From contig NZ_JQBF01000001.1 of NCBI RefSeq assembly GCF_001437285.1, forward strand, positions 248,001 through 312,000: 64,000 nucleotides of DNA, in the 5' to 3' direction. The stretch comes from Pediococcus pentosaceus. GTDB lineage: Bacteria > Bacillota > Bacilli > Lactobacillales > Lactobacillaceae. Below are positions 49,455-58,475 of the stretch, one piece after another (position 1 is the stretch's first letter; the number at the start of each line of letters is the position of its first letter). The notes under the pieces are model-generated. The model did no database searches and was not told the DNA's origin. It worked only from the letters and a program-made list of their open reading frames with translations. Both the position numbers and the translations under genes were made by a program.

Positions 49455-50219
49455 TTATTTCTTAGCTTCTTCAATCATCTTCTGCATCATTTGAGCTTGA
49501 TATTGAGCAGCATATTGTTTAGAAGCTTTAGCCGTTGTATCAGCCATTAGTTTCTTTTGATCACTAGCACTCATTGTAGGATTCTTCTTAAGTGCGGCAG
49601 CCATTGTTGACTTCACAGTAGCTGTGACCTTAGCTTTAACATACTTTTCAGCATCAGCTTTCATTTGAGCTTGATTCTTTTTAACGTTCTTTTGAAGCTT
49701 AGCGGCTTGTTCTGTTGATAAGGTAATCCAATTATTAGGAACGTAGAAAGTATTAACACGTTTTGAAACTTCACGGTTATTACCGGCAATTCCAAACCAG
49801 AACTTGTAAGTGTTGTTCTTATAAGTCCAACGGGTTGTAGATTTAACTAAACGAGCCGTACTCTTTTTAGTTGTTTTAACCTTGTTAGTAGTTTTATCAG
49901 TTTCAGTATGACTAGGTTTCTTTTGAGAAGTAGTCTTATTGTAGATATAAACTCGATCTTTATCAGCGGTACCGATACTCTTATAGAGTAACATGCTCAT
50001 TTGTTTAGAAGGTGAGACTGAGTAGATTTCTTGGGTAGTTGTTTCAGTAATTTTATGCATCCCAAAATGTTCACGATCATTCATTACCATCAAAGCAACC
50101 GAAGCAATTACGACGATTGCAGAAATAACAGAACAAATAACACGGACAGCTGTTTTAGAGATAAGTGTCATCGAAAGGAACGTTGCGATGACTGCGATAA
50201 TTAAAAGAAAGATAATCAT
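49455..50219 (-). CDS. DUF4811 domain protein, partner of the adjacent MFS pump
   Basis: A 254-residue protein with two N-terminal membrane helices (about 1-50), a central extracytoplasmic Thr/Lys-rich region (about 85-150), and a Gln/Lys-rich helical C-terminus. This arrangement is the lactobacillus DUF4811 family, which is usually found next to a DHA2 drug transporter as here. The start codon overlaps the pump stop (TAATG), so the two are translationally coupled. Function is unknown. Confidence 0.85.
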   Translation of the reverse strand: MIIFLLIIAVIATFLSMTLISKTAVRVICSVISAIVVIASVALMVMNDREHFGMHKITETTTQEIYSVSPSKQMSMLLYKSIGTADKDRVYIYNKTTSQKKPSHTETDKTTNKVKTTKKSTARLVKSTTRWTYKNNTYKFWFGIAGNNREVSKRVNTFYVPNNWITLSTEQAAKLQKNVKKNQAQMKADAEKYVKAKVTATVKSTMAAALKKNPTMSASDQKKLMADTTAKASKQYAAQYQAQMMQKMIEEAKK

Positions 50220-51697
50220 TATTTATTACCTCCTGCTTGAGGTTGTACTTTGGCAGTGCTACCTGCTTTACGACTTACAAAGAATGCGATGATTAAACCA
50301 AGGGCACTAAAGCCAATGGCAATCCAGAATGTCGCATGGTAACCAGCAACGGTTGCGTCAAATGCTTGATCTTTGTAAGCGAGTGGTTGGGCTGAGAGAA
50401 GATGCTTACCAGGCATTTGGTTCTTGGTAACGTTGGTCAAGACACTAACCAAGATGGCTGTTCCAACAGAACTGGCTACTTGACGAAGAGTGTTATTAAC
50501 CGCAGTACCATGACCCATCTTTTCAAATGGAAGAGAGTTCATACCAGCAGTTGTTACAGGCATCATTGCCATCGCAATTCCGGCCATTCGAACAGCATAC
50601 AAGACAATGATATAAATCATTGGTGTAGTCTTGGTAATGAAAGCAAATGGAAGCGTTCCGGCAGTTAAGAGGAACATTCCAGTGATTGCTAGACGACGGG
50701 CACCAATTTTATCAAATAGGCGACCAGTAATAGGACTTAGGAATCCCATCATTAAAGCACCAGGTAATAGTGTTAAACCTGAATGGAAAGCTGATTCGCC
50801 ACGTACAGTTTGAATGTAAAGTGGAAGTACCATTTCAGCCCCCACCATGGCAATCATTGAAACTGAACTTAAAGTAGCAGAAATTGAAAATTCTGGAATC
50901 TTTAGTACACGTAAATCAAGGAATGGTTTTTCTAATCTCAATTGGCGGATACCAAATAAAATAACAAAGATAACACCAACGATTAATGTAGTAATAACTA
51001 CTGCGTCGCCCCAGCCTTTGTCTCCAACTTCGGAGAAACCAAAGAGTAAACTACCAAATCCAATTGTAGATAAAGCAGCTGAAATCCAATCTAGCTTCTT
51101 CTTGTCGGTTTCCAAAACGTCTTTCATAAATAATAGACCAGCGATTAGAACGATAAATACGATTGGAATAATCATTCCGAATAGGGTTCTCCAGTGATAG
51201 TTATCAATAATCCATCCAGAAAGAGTAGGACCAATTGCTGGAGCTACCCCAATAACTAATCCGGCAAGACCCATGGCTGAACCACGTTGGTTAGCTGGGA
51301 AAATTGTCAACATTAGAGTTTGGAGGAGTGGCATGGTAACACCAACTCCGAGAGCCTGGATTAAACGTCCGGCAAGTAAAACTTGGAACGTAGGAGCTGT
51401 GTAACATAGAATGGTTCCAATTAGGAAAACAGCCATAGCAGATAAATAAAGTCGTTTAGAAGGAACACGACTTGTTAACCAGGCACTAATGGGAATCATG
51501 ATACCGTTAACCATCAGAAATCCAGTTGTCAACCATTGAACAGTAGAAGTACTGATATCAAAAGCATCCATTAATGTAGGAAATGCGGTGGTTAAAATTG
51601 TTTGGTTCAAAACGGTACAAAAAGTACCTATTAATAGCACAAGGATCAATAAGGATCTCTTATAGGGTTTACCATGTGCGTCAATTGCTTGTGGCAT
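50219..51697 (-). CDS. MFS multidrug transporter, DHA2 (EmrB/QacA) family
   Basis: A 492-residue protein with about 14 hydrophobic helices, the DHA2 topology of LmrB- and EmrB-like pumps. Motifs include QWLTTGFLMVNGIMIPISAWL and GVAPAIGPTLSGWI (motif C). The ATG at 51697 is chosen because AGAGGTTG precedes it; the longer upstream frame would run through the operator. It is divergent from a MerR regulator, with a shared inverted-repeat operator, which suggests drug-induced expression. Substrate not readable. Confidence 0.92.
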   Translation of the reverse strand: MPQAIDAHGKPYKRSLLILVLLIGTFCTVLNQTILTTAFPTLMDAFDISTSTVQWLTTGFLMVNGIMIPISAWLTSRVPSKRLYLSAMAVFLIGTILCYTAPTFQVLLAGRLIQALGVGVTMPLLQTLMLTIFPANQRGSAMGLAGLVIGVAPAIGPTLSGWIIDNYHWRTLFGMIIPIVFIVLIAGLLFMKDVLETDKKKLDWISAALSTIGFGSLLFGFSEVGDKGWGDAVVITTLIVGVIFVILFGIRQLRLEKPFLDLRVLKIPEFSISATLSSVSMIAMVGAEMVLPLYIQTVRGESAFHSGLTLLPGALMMGFLSPITGRLFDKIGARRLAITGMFLLTAGTLPFAFITKTTPMIYIIVLYAVRMAGIAMAMMPVTTAGMNSLPFEKMGHGTAVNNTLRQVASSVGTAILVSVLTNVTKNQMPGKHLLSAQPLAYKDQAFDATVAGYHATFWIAIGFSALGLIIAFFVSRKAGSTAKVQPQAGGNK

Positions 51698-51733
51698 AAG
51701 CTTACAACCTCTTTTCAAAAACTTTTCTTTAAT

Positions 51734-51795
51734 ACTATAAGTTATCATAACATCTTTGTCAACTTGTTTGACAAAGATGTTAGAGAAGTTATAAT
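51734..51795. promoter_or_regulatory. Divergent, face-to-face promoters over a perfect 15-bp inverted repeat (MerR operator)
   Basis: TAACATCTTTGTCAA (51748-51762) and TTGACAAAGATGTTA (51768-51782) are exact complements 5 bases apart. Each arm contains a -35 box. Plus strand: TTGACA (51768) with TATAAT (51790-51795), 16-bp spacing, for the MerR gene. Minus strand: TTGACA (complement of 51757-51762) with TATAGT (complement of 51734-51739), 17-bp spacing, for the pump. One regulator site would control both. Confidence 0.85.
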
Positions 51796-51845
51796 TAGTT
51801 TAAAAGATGCAACAAGATATACAGCATTAATGAGGAGGAGCAAAC

Positions 51846-52304
51846 ATGGAAAACCCCGCGGGTCGCCTAGCAGTGGTAAAGAAAATAATTGATAGCGAAG
51901 CTATGTTACTTAGTATCGGTGATGTGGCCAATGCTGTCGATGTATCAACTAGACAATTACGTTATTGGGAGAAAAAAGGTTATATTAAGTCTAAAATTTC
52001 AAAAACAGGTCAACGAAAATATACCTATTTTACGATGATTCAAGCTGGTAATATTGCTAGCTATATTGAAGATGGTTTCACTTTAGCCAAAGCAGCTGAA
52101 AAAGCGCAAAGTAACGGACGCATTATGAAAGCGTTACGTCACTTTCTTAAAGAACGTTTTAGTGGTGGTCGTGAGATTCCTAATGGCTATGAATTTGACT
52201 TAGGTGAAATTAAGGGTTTACCAAAAGATCAACGTTTGTTTATCGAAGTGCTAGAAGATGGGGAAAGTTTTTTTCAAGTAAAAAAAGAAAGTACAAATGA
52301 TTGA
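51846..52304 (+). CDS. MerR-family transcriptional regulator of the divergent efflux pump
   Basis: A 152-residue protein. The winged HTH (about 20-85) has LLSIGDVANAVDVSTRQLRYWEKKGYI, the standard MerR beginning. The C-terminal part (about 100-152) is short and lacks the long dimerisation helix plus effector domain of classic MerR activators. It resembles small regulators beside lactobacillus efflux pumps. It probably binds the inverted repeat at 51748-51782 and controls itself and the pump. The ATG lies behind GAGGAG. Confidence 0.88.
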   Translation: MENPAGRLAVVKKIIDSEAMLLSIGDVANAVDVSTRQLRYWEKKGYIKSKISKTGQRKYTYFTMIQAGNIASYIEDGFTLAKAAEKAQSNGRIMKALRHFLKERFSGGREIPNGYEFDLGEIKGLPKDQRLFIEVLEDGESFFQVKKESTND

Positions 52305-52328
52305 CGAATAAGCTATTTGTACTATATA
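52301..52328 (+). promoter_or_regulatory. Promoter for the FMN riboswitch-ribU transcript
   Basis: TTGACG (52301-52306) and TATATA (52323-52328) are 16 bases apart, about 33 bases before the aptamer. The -35 box overlaps the end of the MerR gene. Confidence 0.5.
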
Positions 52329-52361
52329 TTTATTAATGAAATACTTACAAAAAAATAACGG

Positions 52362-52485
52362 TTCATCTTCAAGGGGCAGGGTGCGATTCCCGACCGGTGG
52401 TAAAGTCCATGAGCTGTCATTCGTGATGGCTGATTCGGTGAAATTCCGAAACCGATAGTTAAAGTCTAGATAAAGGAAGATTGAA
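52362..52485 (+). ncRNA. FMN riboswitch (RFN element)
   Basis: The conserved core GGGGCAGGGTGCGATTCCCG and ACCGGTGGTAAAGTCC are followed by a variable stem, then GATTCGGTGAAATTCCGAAACCG and the closing AAAGTCTAGA...GGAAGA, which pairs with TCTTC at the start. It precedes a terminator and the riboflavin transporter gene, so FMN should cause premature termination. Confidence 0.97.
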
Positions 52486-52524
52486 TTTATTTGCGCAGAC
52501 TAACGTAATAATAAAACAGTCTAA

Positions 52525-52556
52525 ACACCAATGCCCCAGTTGCATTGGTGTTTTTT
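52525..52556 (+). terminator. Expression-platform terminator of the FMN riboswitch
   Basis: ACACCAATGC and GCATTGGTGT form a stem around CCCAGTT followed by six T residues, 40 bases after the aptamer and 45 bases before ribU. Confidence 0.92.
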
Positions 52557-52600
52557 GTGTAAATAAACCAAGAAGGTGCTCCTAAATCCAAGGAGGCAGT

Positions 52601-53185
52601 ATGATGAGTGTTTCTAAAGTTAATAAGATGGTTGTAGTCGCTATGCTAGCAGCTATCTCGTTTGTTTTGATTTTCATTGATTTTCCAATTTTACCCGGAT
52701 TTTCGTTCCTAAAGATTGATTTCGCGGATGTCCCAGTTTTAATTGGGACGGTATTATTTGGGCCAGTCTGGGGGATGGTGACAGCTGGTTTAGCCGGACT
52801 GATGGATATAATCCTTCGAGATAGTAATCCAGCAGGTGCATTGGGCGCATTTGCTAACTGGTTGGCAGCTTTGTCATATATCTTACCGATTTACTACGCA
52901 ATTAAAGCGGTTCAAGGTAGCACGCATAAAAAAGAAGTGGGGGCCTTGATTAAGGGGGTCTTAATCGGTTCGGTTTTGATGACGGTATTTATGAGTGTGA
53001 TAAATTTATTCATTCTATTGCCCTTATATATGAAGTTAGCAAGTTTCCAAATTAATGTTTCGACCTTAAATATGGTTCTTTATGGTGTAGTGCCTTTTAA
53101 TTTGTTAAAAGGGATTATCGTTGGAATTGCAATTGGATTGGTATATTTTAGATTAATTCCGATTATCAGAAGAGCTTCAAATTAA
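52601..53185 (+). CDS. ribU: Riboflavin ECF transporter S-component RibU
   Basis: RibU binds riboflavin in the membrane and passes it to a shared ECF ATPase/T module. The 194-residue protein has about six helices, the family FxKIDFADVPVLIG segment (about 38-50) and the PVWGMVTAGLAG stretch. It sits directly under an FMN riboswitch, which confirms the substrate. Two start codons are adjacent (ATGATG); the second at 52604 has the better 7-base spacing to AGGAGG. No ECF ATPase genes lie nearby. Confidence 0.95.
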   Translation: MMSVSKVNKMVVVAMLAAISFVLIFIDFPILPGFSFLKIDFADVPVLIGTVLFGPVWGMVTAGLAGLMDIILRDSNPAGALGAFANWLAALSYILPIYYAIKAVQGSTHKKEVGALIKGVLIGSVLMTVFMSVINLFILLPLYMKLASFQINVSTLNMVLYGVVPFNLLKGIIVGIAIGLVYFRLIPIIRRASN

Positions 53186-53228
53186 AATGGTATAATATAA
53201 CCTCATTAGTTTAGTGGGGTGAAATTTA

Positions 53229-53747
53229 ATGCACATCGAAGTTCAAAGATTAACACGTATGGCATTGCTATTAGCTATAGTCATTGTTTTGGGACTAATT
53301 CCAGCGATTCCGATTGGTATAATTCCAGTACCGTTGACAGTTCAAAACATTGGAATTCTATTAATTGGGTTATTGTTATCGCCGTTTGAAGCATTTTTAA
53401 CAACGGGAGTATTTTTATTGTTGGCGTTAATAGGACTACCCATTTTGACTGGACTTCGGGGTGGGATGGCCGTTTTTATCGGACCTACTGGAGGATATCT
53501 CCTAGGATATTGGATTGGGGCCGTTTTATTAGCTTGGTGGTCGAAGAAGCATCGCCATGAATGGTTCTTGCTATTTGCAAAAATTGCGATTGTAGCTGTC
53601 TTAATTATCGATTTGTTTGGTAGCATGGGCTTTGCTGTTAATATGCACATTCCACTAATCAGAGCTGTAGCACTCAATAGCCTTTTAATCCCAGGAGATA
53701 TACTTAAAGCAATCTTGGTAGCAACGATTGCATACAAACTTAAATAA
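53229..53747 (+). CDS. bioY: Biotin ECF transporter S-component BioY, second copy
   Basis: A complete 172-residue BioY with about six helices. Family segments are IPIGIIPVPLTVQNIGILLIG, GLRGGMAVFIGPTGGYLLGY (with the glycine-rich signature) and LIPGDILKAILVATIAY. It lies 43 bases after ribU, with TATAAT-like bases between, so it may be read from the riboswitch transcript or a local promoter. It resembles but is not identical to the copy at 2-457. If readthrough occurs, biotin and riboflavin uptake would be linked. Confidence 0.95.
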   Translation: MHIEVQRLTRMALLLAIVIVLGLIPAIPIGIIPVPLTVQNIGILLIGLLLSPFEAFLTTGVFLLLALIGLPILTGLRGGMAVFIGPTGGYLLGYWIGAVLLAWWSKKHRHEWFLLFAKIAIVAVLIIDLFGSMGFAVNMHIPLIRAVALNSLLIPGDILKAILVATIAYKLK

Positions 53748-53752
53748 CACAT

Positions 53753-53818
53753 GAAAGCTAGAAATTATTTAGTACCGCTGGAGACAGCGATATTTCTAAT
53801 TTTTAGCTTTTTTTAAAC
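53753..53818 (+). terminator. Terminator after the second bioY
   Basis: AAAGCTAGAAAT and ATTTCTA plus TAGCTTTTTTT can pair in an interrupted stem, with a further CGCTG/CAGCG hairpin inside, followed by seven T residues. Confidence 0.65.
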
Positions 53819-53957
53819 TTTTTTAAAATAAGTGTCGAAAATGCTGTATTGATGGGAACACTTCTTAAAAACCATATGAACTTTATGTGATAAATATGAA
53901 TTTTTTTAGCCCGTTATATTACAGGAATTTTACAAAGAGCGAAAAAAATGGCATACT

Positions 53958-53986
53958 TTTACGTAACGCAATTAGATTTTTATAAA
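53958..53986 (+). promoter_or_regulatory. Possible dlt operon promoter
   Basis: TTTACG (53958-53963) and TATAAA (53981-53986) are 17 bases apart, 40 bases before dltX. The match is moderate in very AT-rich DNA. Confidence 0.35.
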
Positions 53987-54026
53987 TTCACTATCAAATT
54001 AGTGAAAATTAGCAGGGGGGATTGTG

Positions 54027-54176
54027 ATGCTGAATTTTTTTAAAGATTTATGGCAACATGATTCAGTAAAATTTATTACGCGAACTGTTTTTTACTTTGC
54101 AGTTTTAGTCGTCTTGTTGTACTTGTACGATTACAGCGGAATGACTGGCGGAACATTTATCTATAACGAATTTTAA
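54027..54176 (+). CDS. dltX: DltX, small membrane protein of the teichoic acid D-alanylation system
   Basis: A 49-residue protein, too small for many gene callers. It has a single membrane helix (about 16-35) and the conserved C-terminal end GGTFIYNEF that defines DltX. Its place immediately before dltA is diagnostic. In the Dlt system it is thought to carry or relay D-alanine between DltB and DltD through its C-terminal motif. A strong SD (AGGGGGG) lies just upstream and dltA starts 19 bases after its stop. Confidence 0.95.
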   Translation: MLNFFKDLWQHDSVKFITRTVFYFAVLVVLLYLYDYSGMTGGTFIYNEF

Positions 54177-54195
54177 ACGGGGGATTTAATTAATT

Positions 54196-55722
54196 ATGGG
54201 GAAAGTAATTAACGTGATTGAGCAAATTGATTCAATCGCAGTTAAACATCCAGATTGGATTGCTTATGATTATCTAGGTACTAAGAACACATATGGAGAA
54301 TTAAAAGCTTATTCAGATAGCTTAGCTTCATATATTTTAACGCAAGGGTTGGAAGAAGATGCGCCAATTATGGTTTATGGTGCTCAAACCTTTGATATGA
54401 TTGCAACTTTTTTAGGGGTTGTAAAAAGTGGACACGCTTATGTCCCAATTGATCGCCACTCACCAGCAGAACGATTAACAATGATTAATGAAATTGCTAA
54501 TCCTGGGATGTGTATCGCGGTTGAAGATTTGCCTGTAAATTTGGGTGATCTACCAGTTCTAGAAGGACAAGAATTAAACGATGCTTTTAATGCAAATAAA
54601 AATGTAACACCTAATAGTTTCGTCACTAAAGATGATAATTATTATATTATTTTCACGTCTGGGACAACTGGTAAGCCTAAGGGAGTACAAATCAGTCACA
54701 ATAATCTTTTAAGTTTTGTGAATTGGGAAATTGGCAATCTAGGTTTACCTGAACGTCCAGTGACGTTATCACAGCCACCTTACTCATTTGACCTATCCGT
54801 AATGGATTTATATCCCACATTAGTTATGGGTGGAACAATCAAAGCGGTGCCCAAGCAAGTTACGGATGATTTCAAAAAATTATTTGAAATATTACCCACT
54901 TTGGGCTTAAATGTGTGGGTTTCAACACCATCCTTCATGGATATCTGTTTGTTGCAACCGACTTTTGATGCAGAACATCTACCAGCATTGAGCCGATTCT
55001 TGTTCTGTGGTGAAGAATTAACACACGCTACTGCGCAGGCTCTTAAACTACGTTTTCCAGATGCAAAAATCTTTAATACGTACGGGCCTACAGAAGCGAC
55101 CGTCGCAGTTAGTGCAATCGAAATTACAGATGAGGTACTTAAACAATATGATCGTCTACCAATTGGATATTTAAAAGAAGATACTCTGGGATTTATCCTT
55201 GATGATAATGGAAGAATGGCCAATGCTGGTGCTGAAGGAGAATTAGTTCTATCAGGACCAAGTGTTTCCAAAGGTTATCTCAATAATCCGGAAAAAACGG
55301 ACGAAGCCTTTTTTGAATATGAAGGTCAACGTGCCTATAAAACCGGTGATTTAGTTAAGATTGATGATACTGGAATGCTTTATTATCATGGACGGACTGA
55401 TTTCCAAATTAAACTGCATGGTTACCGAATCGAACTTGAAGAGGTTAACCATTACTTAAATAACGATCCATTAATTCAGGCTGGAGTGGCAGTTCCTAAA
55501 TATGGGAAAGACCAAAAGGTGGCTCAATTAGTGGCCTATGTTGTTCCTGAAAAAAATGAGTTCGATTCTCAAATTCAATTAACAGTTGCGATTAAAGATA
55601 GTTTGAAGGATAACATGATGGAATATGCTGTTCCAAATCGCTTTGTATTTGTTGAAAGTTTACCGCAAACGGCCAACGGAAAAATCGATATTAAATCTGT
55701 TATTGCTGAGGTTAATGCCTAA
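54196..55722 (+). CDS. dltA: D-alanine--D-alanyl carrier protein ligase DltA
   Basis: DltA adenylates D-alanine with ATP and loads it onto the phosphopantetheine of DltC. The 508-residue ANL-superfamily enzyme has the P-loop-like IFTSGTTGKPKG (about 151-163), the aromatic SQPPYSFDLS region, NTYGPTEATV (about 293-302) and the C-terminal catalytic Lys in PQTANGKID. The stop codon overlaps the dltB start (TAATG), so translation is coupled. Confidence 0.97.
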   Translation: MGKVINVIEQIDSIAVKHPDWIAYDYLGTKNTYGELKAYSDSLASYILTQGLEEDAPIMVYGAQTFDMIATFLGVVKSGHAYVPIDRHSPAERLTMINEIANPGMCIAVEDLPVNLGDLPVLEGQELNDAFNANKNVTPNSFVTKDDNYYIIFTSGTTGKPKGVQISHNNLLSFVNWEIGNLGLPERPVTLSQPPYSFDLSVMDLYPTLVMGGTIKAVPKQVTDDFKKLFEILPTLGLNVWVSTPSFMDICLLQPTFDAEHLPALSRFLFCGEELTHATAQALKLRFPDAKIFNTYGPTEATVAVSAIEITDEVLKQYDRLPIGYLKEDTLGFILDDNGRMANAGAEGELVLSGPSVSKGYLNNPEKTDEAFFEYEGQRAYKTGDLVKIDDTGMLYYHGRTDFQIKLHGYRIELEEVNHYLNNDPLIQAGVAVPKYGKDQKVAQLVAYVVPEKNEFDSQIQLTVAIKDSLKDNMMEYAVPNRFVFVESLPQTANGKIDIKSVIAEVNA

Positions 55723-56915
55723 TGCTTTCATTAACACCATATGAAAATCCAATGTATTTTGGCATGCTAGCTGTGGCATTTATTCCCATTGTTGTAGGAA
55801 TCCTTTGGGGCAAGAGATTTCGTTGGTACGAACTATTAGTATCAATCGGATTCATTCTCTTATCCTTTGGAGGACCTAAGTGGGAGCAAGGCGTTGCACT
55901 AGTTGGATTTTTAATTTTTGAAGTGATTTTAGTTTCACTTTATAACGTATATCGTAAAAAGAAAAACGACACGTGGGTGTTCGTTATTGCGGTTCTTCTT
56001 GCGATATCACCACTAGTGGTCGTGAAATTAACGCCACTGATGTCGGGGACTCCATCAATTATTGGATTCTTGGGGATTAGTTACCTGACCTTTAAAGCTG
56101 TACAAACCGTTATGGAAATTCGCGATGGAGTGTTAAAGGATTACAATCCGTGGTTCTTTTTACAATTTATGGCCTTCTTCCCATCAATTTCATCCGGTCC
56201 TATTGATCGTTATCGTCGTTTTAGAAAAGATTATGAGAGCGTTCCGGACCGCGAAAAGTATTTAAATATGTTGGAAAAAGCCTTACATTACGTATTCTTA
56301 GGGTTTGTCTATAAATTTATGTTGGCATATCTCTTTGGGACAATTTTACTTCCAAAGGTACAGCATTTAGCTGTGCAATCGACTGGTCTGTCGTGGGGGC
56401 TGGTAGGAGTAATGTACGTATATAGTTTCTATCTTTTCTTTGATTTTGCTGGTTACAGTTTGTTCGCTGTAGCAACTAGTTATTTCATGGGAATTGAAAC
56501 ACCAATGAACTTCAATCAACCATTTAAATCTAAAAATATTAAAGAATTTTGGAATAGATGGCATATGACACTTTCATTTTGGTTTAGAGATTATGTATAT
56601 ATGCGATTAGTATTCTTTTTCATGAAGCATAAAATATTTAAGAATCCTAAAACAACTGCCAATATCACCTATGTCTTAAACATGTTATTAATGGGTTTTT
56701 GGCACGGTGAGAAATGGTATTACATTGTTTACGGTCTAATTCATGGGGTAGCCTTAGTTATTAATGACTGGTGGCTAAACTTGAAGAAAAAGAATCCGGA
56801 TCGATTCCCACATAATAAATTTACTGAATACTTGGCGATTTTTATTACGTTTAACTTTGTTTGTTTCACGTTCCTCGTATTTTCAGGATTTTTAGACACA
56901 TTATGGTTCCACTAA
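55722..56915 (+). CDS. dltB: D-alanyl transfer membrane protein DltB (MBOAT)
   Basis: A 397-residue polytopic MBOAT-family protein that moves D-alanine from DltC across the membrane. The catalytic His328 sits in FWHGEKWYYIVYGLIHG, with the preceding NFNQPFKSKNIKEFWNRWHMTLS motif typical of the family. Overlaps dltA by one base and precedes dltC by 22 bases. Confidence 0.97.
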   Translation: MLSLTPYENPMYFGMLAVAFIPIVVGILWGKRFRWYELLVSIGFILLSFGGPKWEQGVALVGFLIFEVILVSLYNVYRKKKNDTWVFVIAVLLAISPLVVVKLTPLMSGTPSIIGFLGISYLTFKAVQTVMEIRDGVLKDYNPWFFLQFMAFFPSISSGPIDRYRRFRKDYESVPDREKYLNMLEKALHYVFLGFVYKFMLAYLFGTILLPKVQHLAVQSTGLSWGLVGVMYVYSFYLFFDFAGYSLFAVATSYFMGIETPMNFNQPFKSKNIKEFWNRWHMTLSFWFRDYVYMRLVFFFMKHKIFKNPKTTANITYVLNMLLMGFWHGEKWYYIVYGLIHGVALVINDWWLNLKKKNPDRFPHNKFTEYLAIFITFNFVCFTFLVFSGFLDTLWFH

Positions 56916-56937
56916 AAATAAAGGAGAATAATTAATT

Positions 56938-57171
56938 ATGAATACAAAAGAAACAGTTTTAAACATTTTGGCAGATCTTACAGGTTCAGATGTAAGTAAT
57001 AGTATGGATGAAAACCTTTTTGAAACAGGCTTGTTAGATTCAATGGGTACGGTGCAACTATTACTCCAACTCCAAACAGAATTGGGAATTATGGCCCCAG
57101 TTTCAGAATTTGAGCGCAGTGAATGGGATACACCAAATAAAATTATCGCTAAAGTAGAGGCAATGCAGTAA
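56938..57171 (+). CDS. dltC: D-alanyl carrier protein DltC
   Basis: A 77-residue acyl-carrier-like helical protein. Ser35 in LLDSMGTVQ is the phosphopantetheine attachment site. It receives D-alanine from DltA and delivers it to DltB. SD AAGGAG; dltD begins 2 bases after its stop. Confidence 0.97.
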   Translation: MNTKETVLNILADLTGSDVSNSMDENLFETGLLDSMGTVQLLLQLQTELGIMAPVSEFERSEWDTPNKIIAKVEAMQ

Positions 57172-57173
57172 TC

Positions 57174-58460
57174 GTGGGTAAAAAACTTTGGATGATATTT
57201 GGTCCATTGCTAGTCGCATCAGTTGTTTTGATTGGGCTTTTATTTTCCCCATTCAAAATAAACCGAATCAGTCCAACAATTGAGAAGCAAGCCGCGACAT
57301 CATTGTCACCAAATATTTTAAAGGGCGATGCAGTTAAGCGAGCCGCCTTATCAGATCCATATTATGTACCATTTTTCGGATCGTCAGAATTTTCACGCTT
57401 TGATTTGACGCATCCCTCAGTTATGGCAGAAAAGTATAATTGGGATTTCCGTCCATTCTTAATGGGAGCAGCTGGGACGCAATCTTTAACCCATTATTTC
57501 CAGATGCAAGGAATCAATCACCAGCTTAAAAATGGGAAGGCCGTATTTGTGATTTCTCCTCAATGGTTTGTCAAAAAAGGGGCTAATCCTCAAGCATTTT
57601 CATTTTATTTCTCACAACTGCAAGCTGTTAACTTTTTACAAAAGCAGCATGGTACAAGAACTGATCGGTACGCTGCCCATCGCTTATTAAAGATGGAACA
57701 AAACACTGATAATGGAAATGGAATGATTAACAAAGCTCTTCGTCAAGTAGCACAAGGGCAAAAATTATCAGCAAGTACTCAACGAAATATTAGTTATTAC
57801 AAACGTTTGTTAGCTCACGAAGATCAACTTTTCTCTAGTTTGAAACTGAAAGATGATAATCAAAAGAAAATTAATCGCCAGCTGCAAGCTCTACCAAATA
57901 GTGAATCGGGAGATTTAATTCGCCAAGCGATTATTAAACAGGCCAAGCAACAAACATCAAATAATGATTTTGGAATCAAAAATTCCTTCTACAGTCATCG
58001 ACTGAAAGATAAATTGGGTAAGTTTAAAGGATTTGAAAGAAATTATGACTACACTAAGTCCCCAGAGTTCGCAGATTTCCAATTGGTTTTAAATCAATTT
58101 GCTGCTGATAAAACTGATGTATTATTTGTAATACCACCAATTAATCAAAAGTGGGCAAATTATGCTGGTCTATCACAATCGATGCTGAAAGGTTTCAATA
58201 AGAAGATTAAGTATCAATTAAAGAGTCAAGGATTTGACCACATTGCTGATTTATCTAATCAAGGTTCACAACCCTACTTTATGCAAGATACAATTCATTT
58301 GGGTTGGAATGGTTGGTACGCTTTCGATAAAAAGGTTAAGGCTTTCGTTGATGGCGAACAAGAAATCCCATCATACAAAATGAACAATCAGTTTTATGCC
58401 AAGTCGTGGCAAAATTTAGCTCCAGATGATTTAAATTCGTATATCAAGAATAACGGTTAA
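57174..58460 (+). CDS. dltD: D-alanyl-lipoteichoic acid biosynthesis protein DltD
   Basis: A 428-residue protein with an N-terminal membrane anchor (about 6-28) and an extracytoplasmic SGNH-like hydrolase domain. The nucleophile region is FFGSSEFSRFD, and QDTIHLGWNGW near the C-terminus gives the Asp/His pair. It performs the final transfer of D-alanine to teichoic acid. Start is a GTG at 57174, with the SD (GTAGAGG) inside dltC. Last gene of the dlt operon. Confidence 0.96.
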   Translation: MGKKLWMIFGPLLVASVVLIGLLFSPFKINRISPTIEKQAATSLSPNILKGDAVKRAALSDPYYVPFFGSSEFSRFDLTHPSVMAEKYNWDFRPFLMGAAGTQSLTHYFQMQGINHQLKNGKAVFVISPQWFVKKGANPQAFSFYFSQLQAVNFLQKQHGTRTDRYAAHRLLKMEQNTDNGNGMINKALRQVAQGQKLSASTQRNISYYKRLLAHEDQLFSSLKLKDDNQKKINRQLQALPNSESGDLIRQAIIKQAKQQTSNNDFGIKNSFYSHRLKDKLGKFKGFERNYDYTKSPEFADFQLVLNQFAADKTDVLFVIPPINQKWANYAGLSQSMLKGFNKKIKYQLKSQGFDHIADLSNQGSQPYFMQDTIHLGWNGWYAFDKKVKAFVDGEQEIPSYKMNNQFYAKSWQNLAPDDLNSYIKNNG

Positions 58461-58475
58461 ATTTTAGTTATAATA

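Noticed and set aside
53186-53228. BirA operator upstream of the second bioY
   Set aside because: No spaced TTAGTTAACC-type inverted repeat is visible; only a TATAAT-like box and a weak hairpin.
54780-55271. Long minus-strand ORF in dltA
   Set aside because: It mirrors conserved DltA codons and lacks an SD or known domain.
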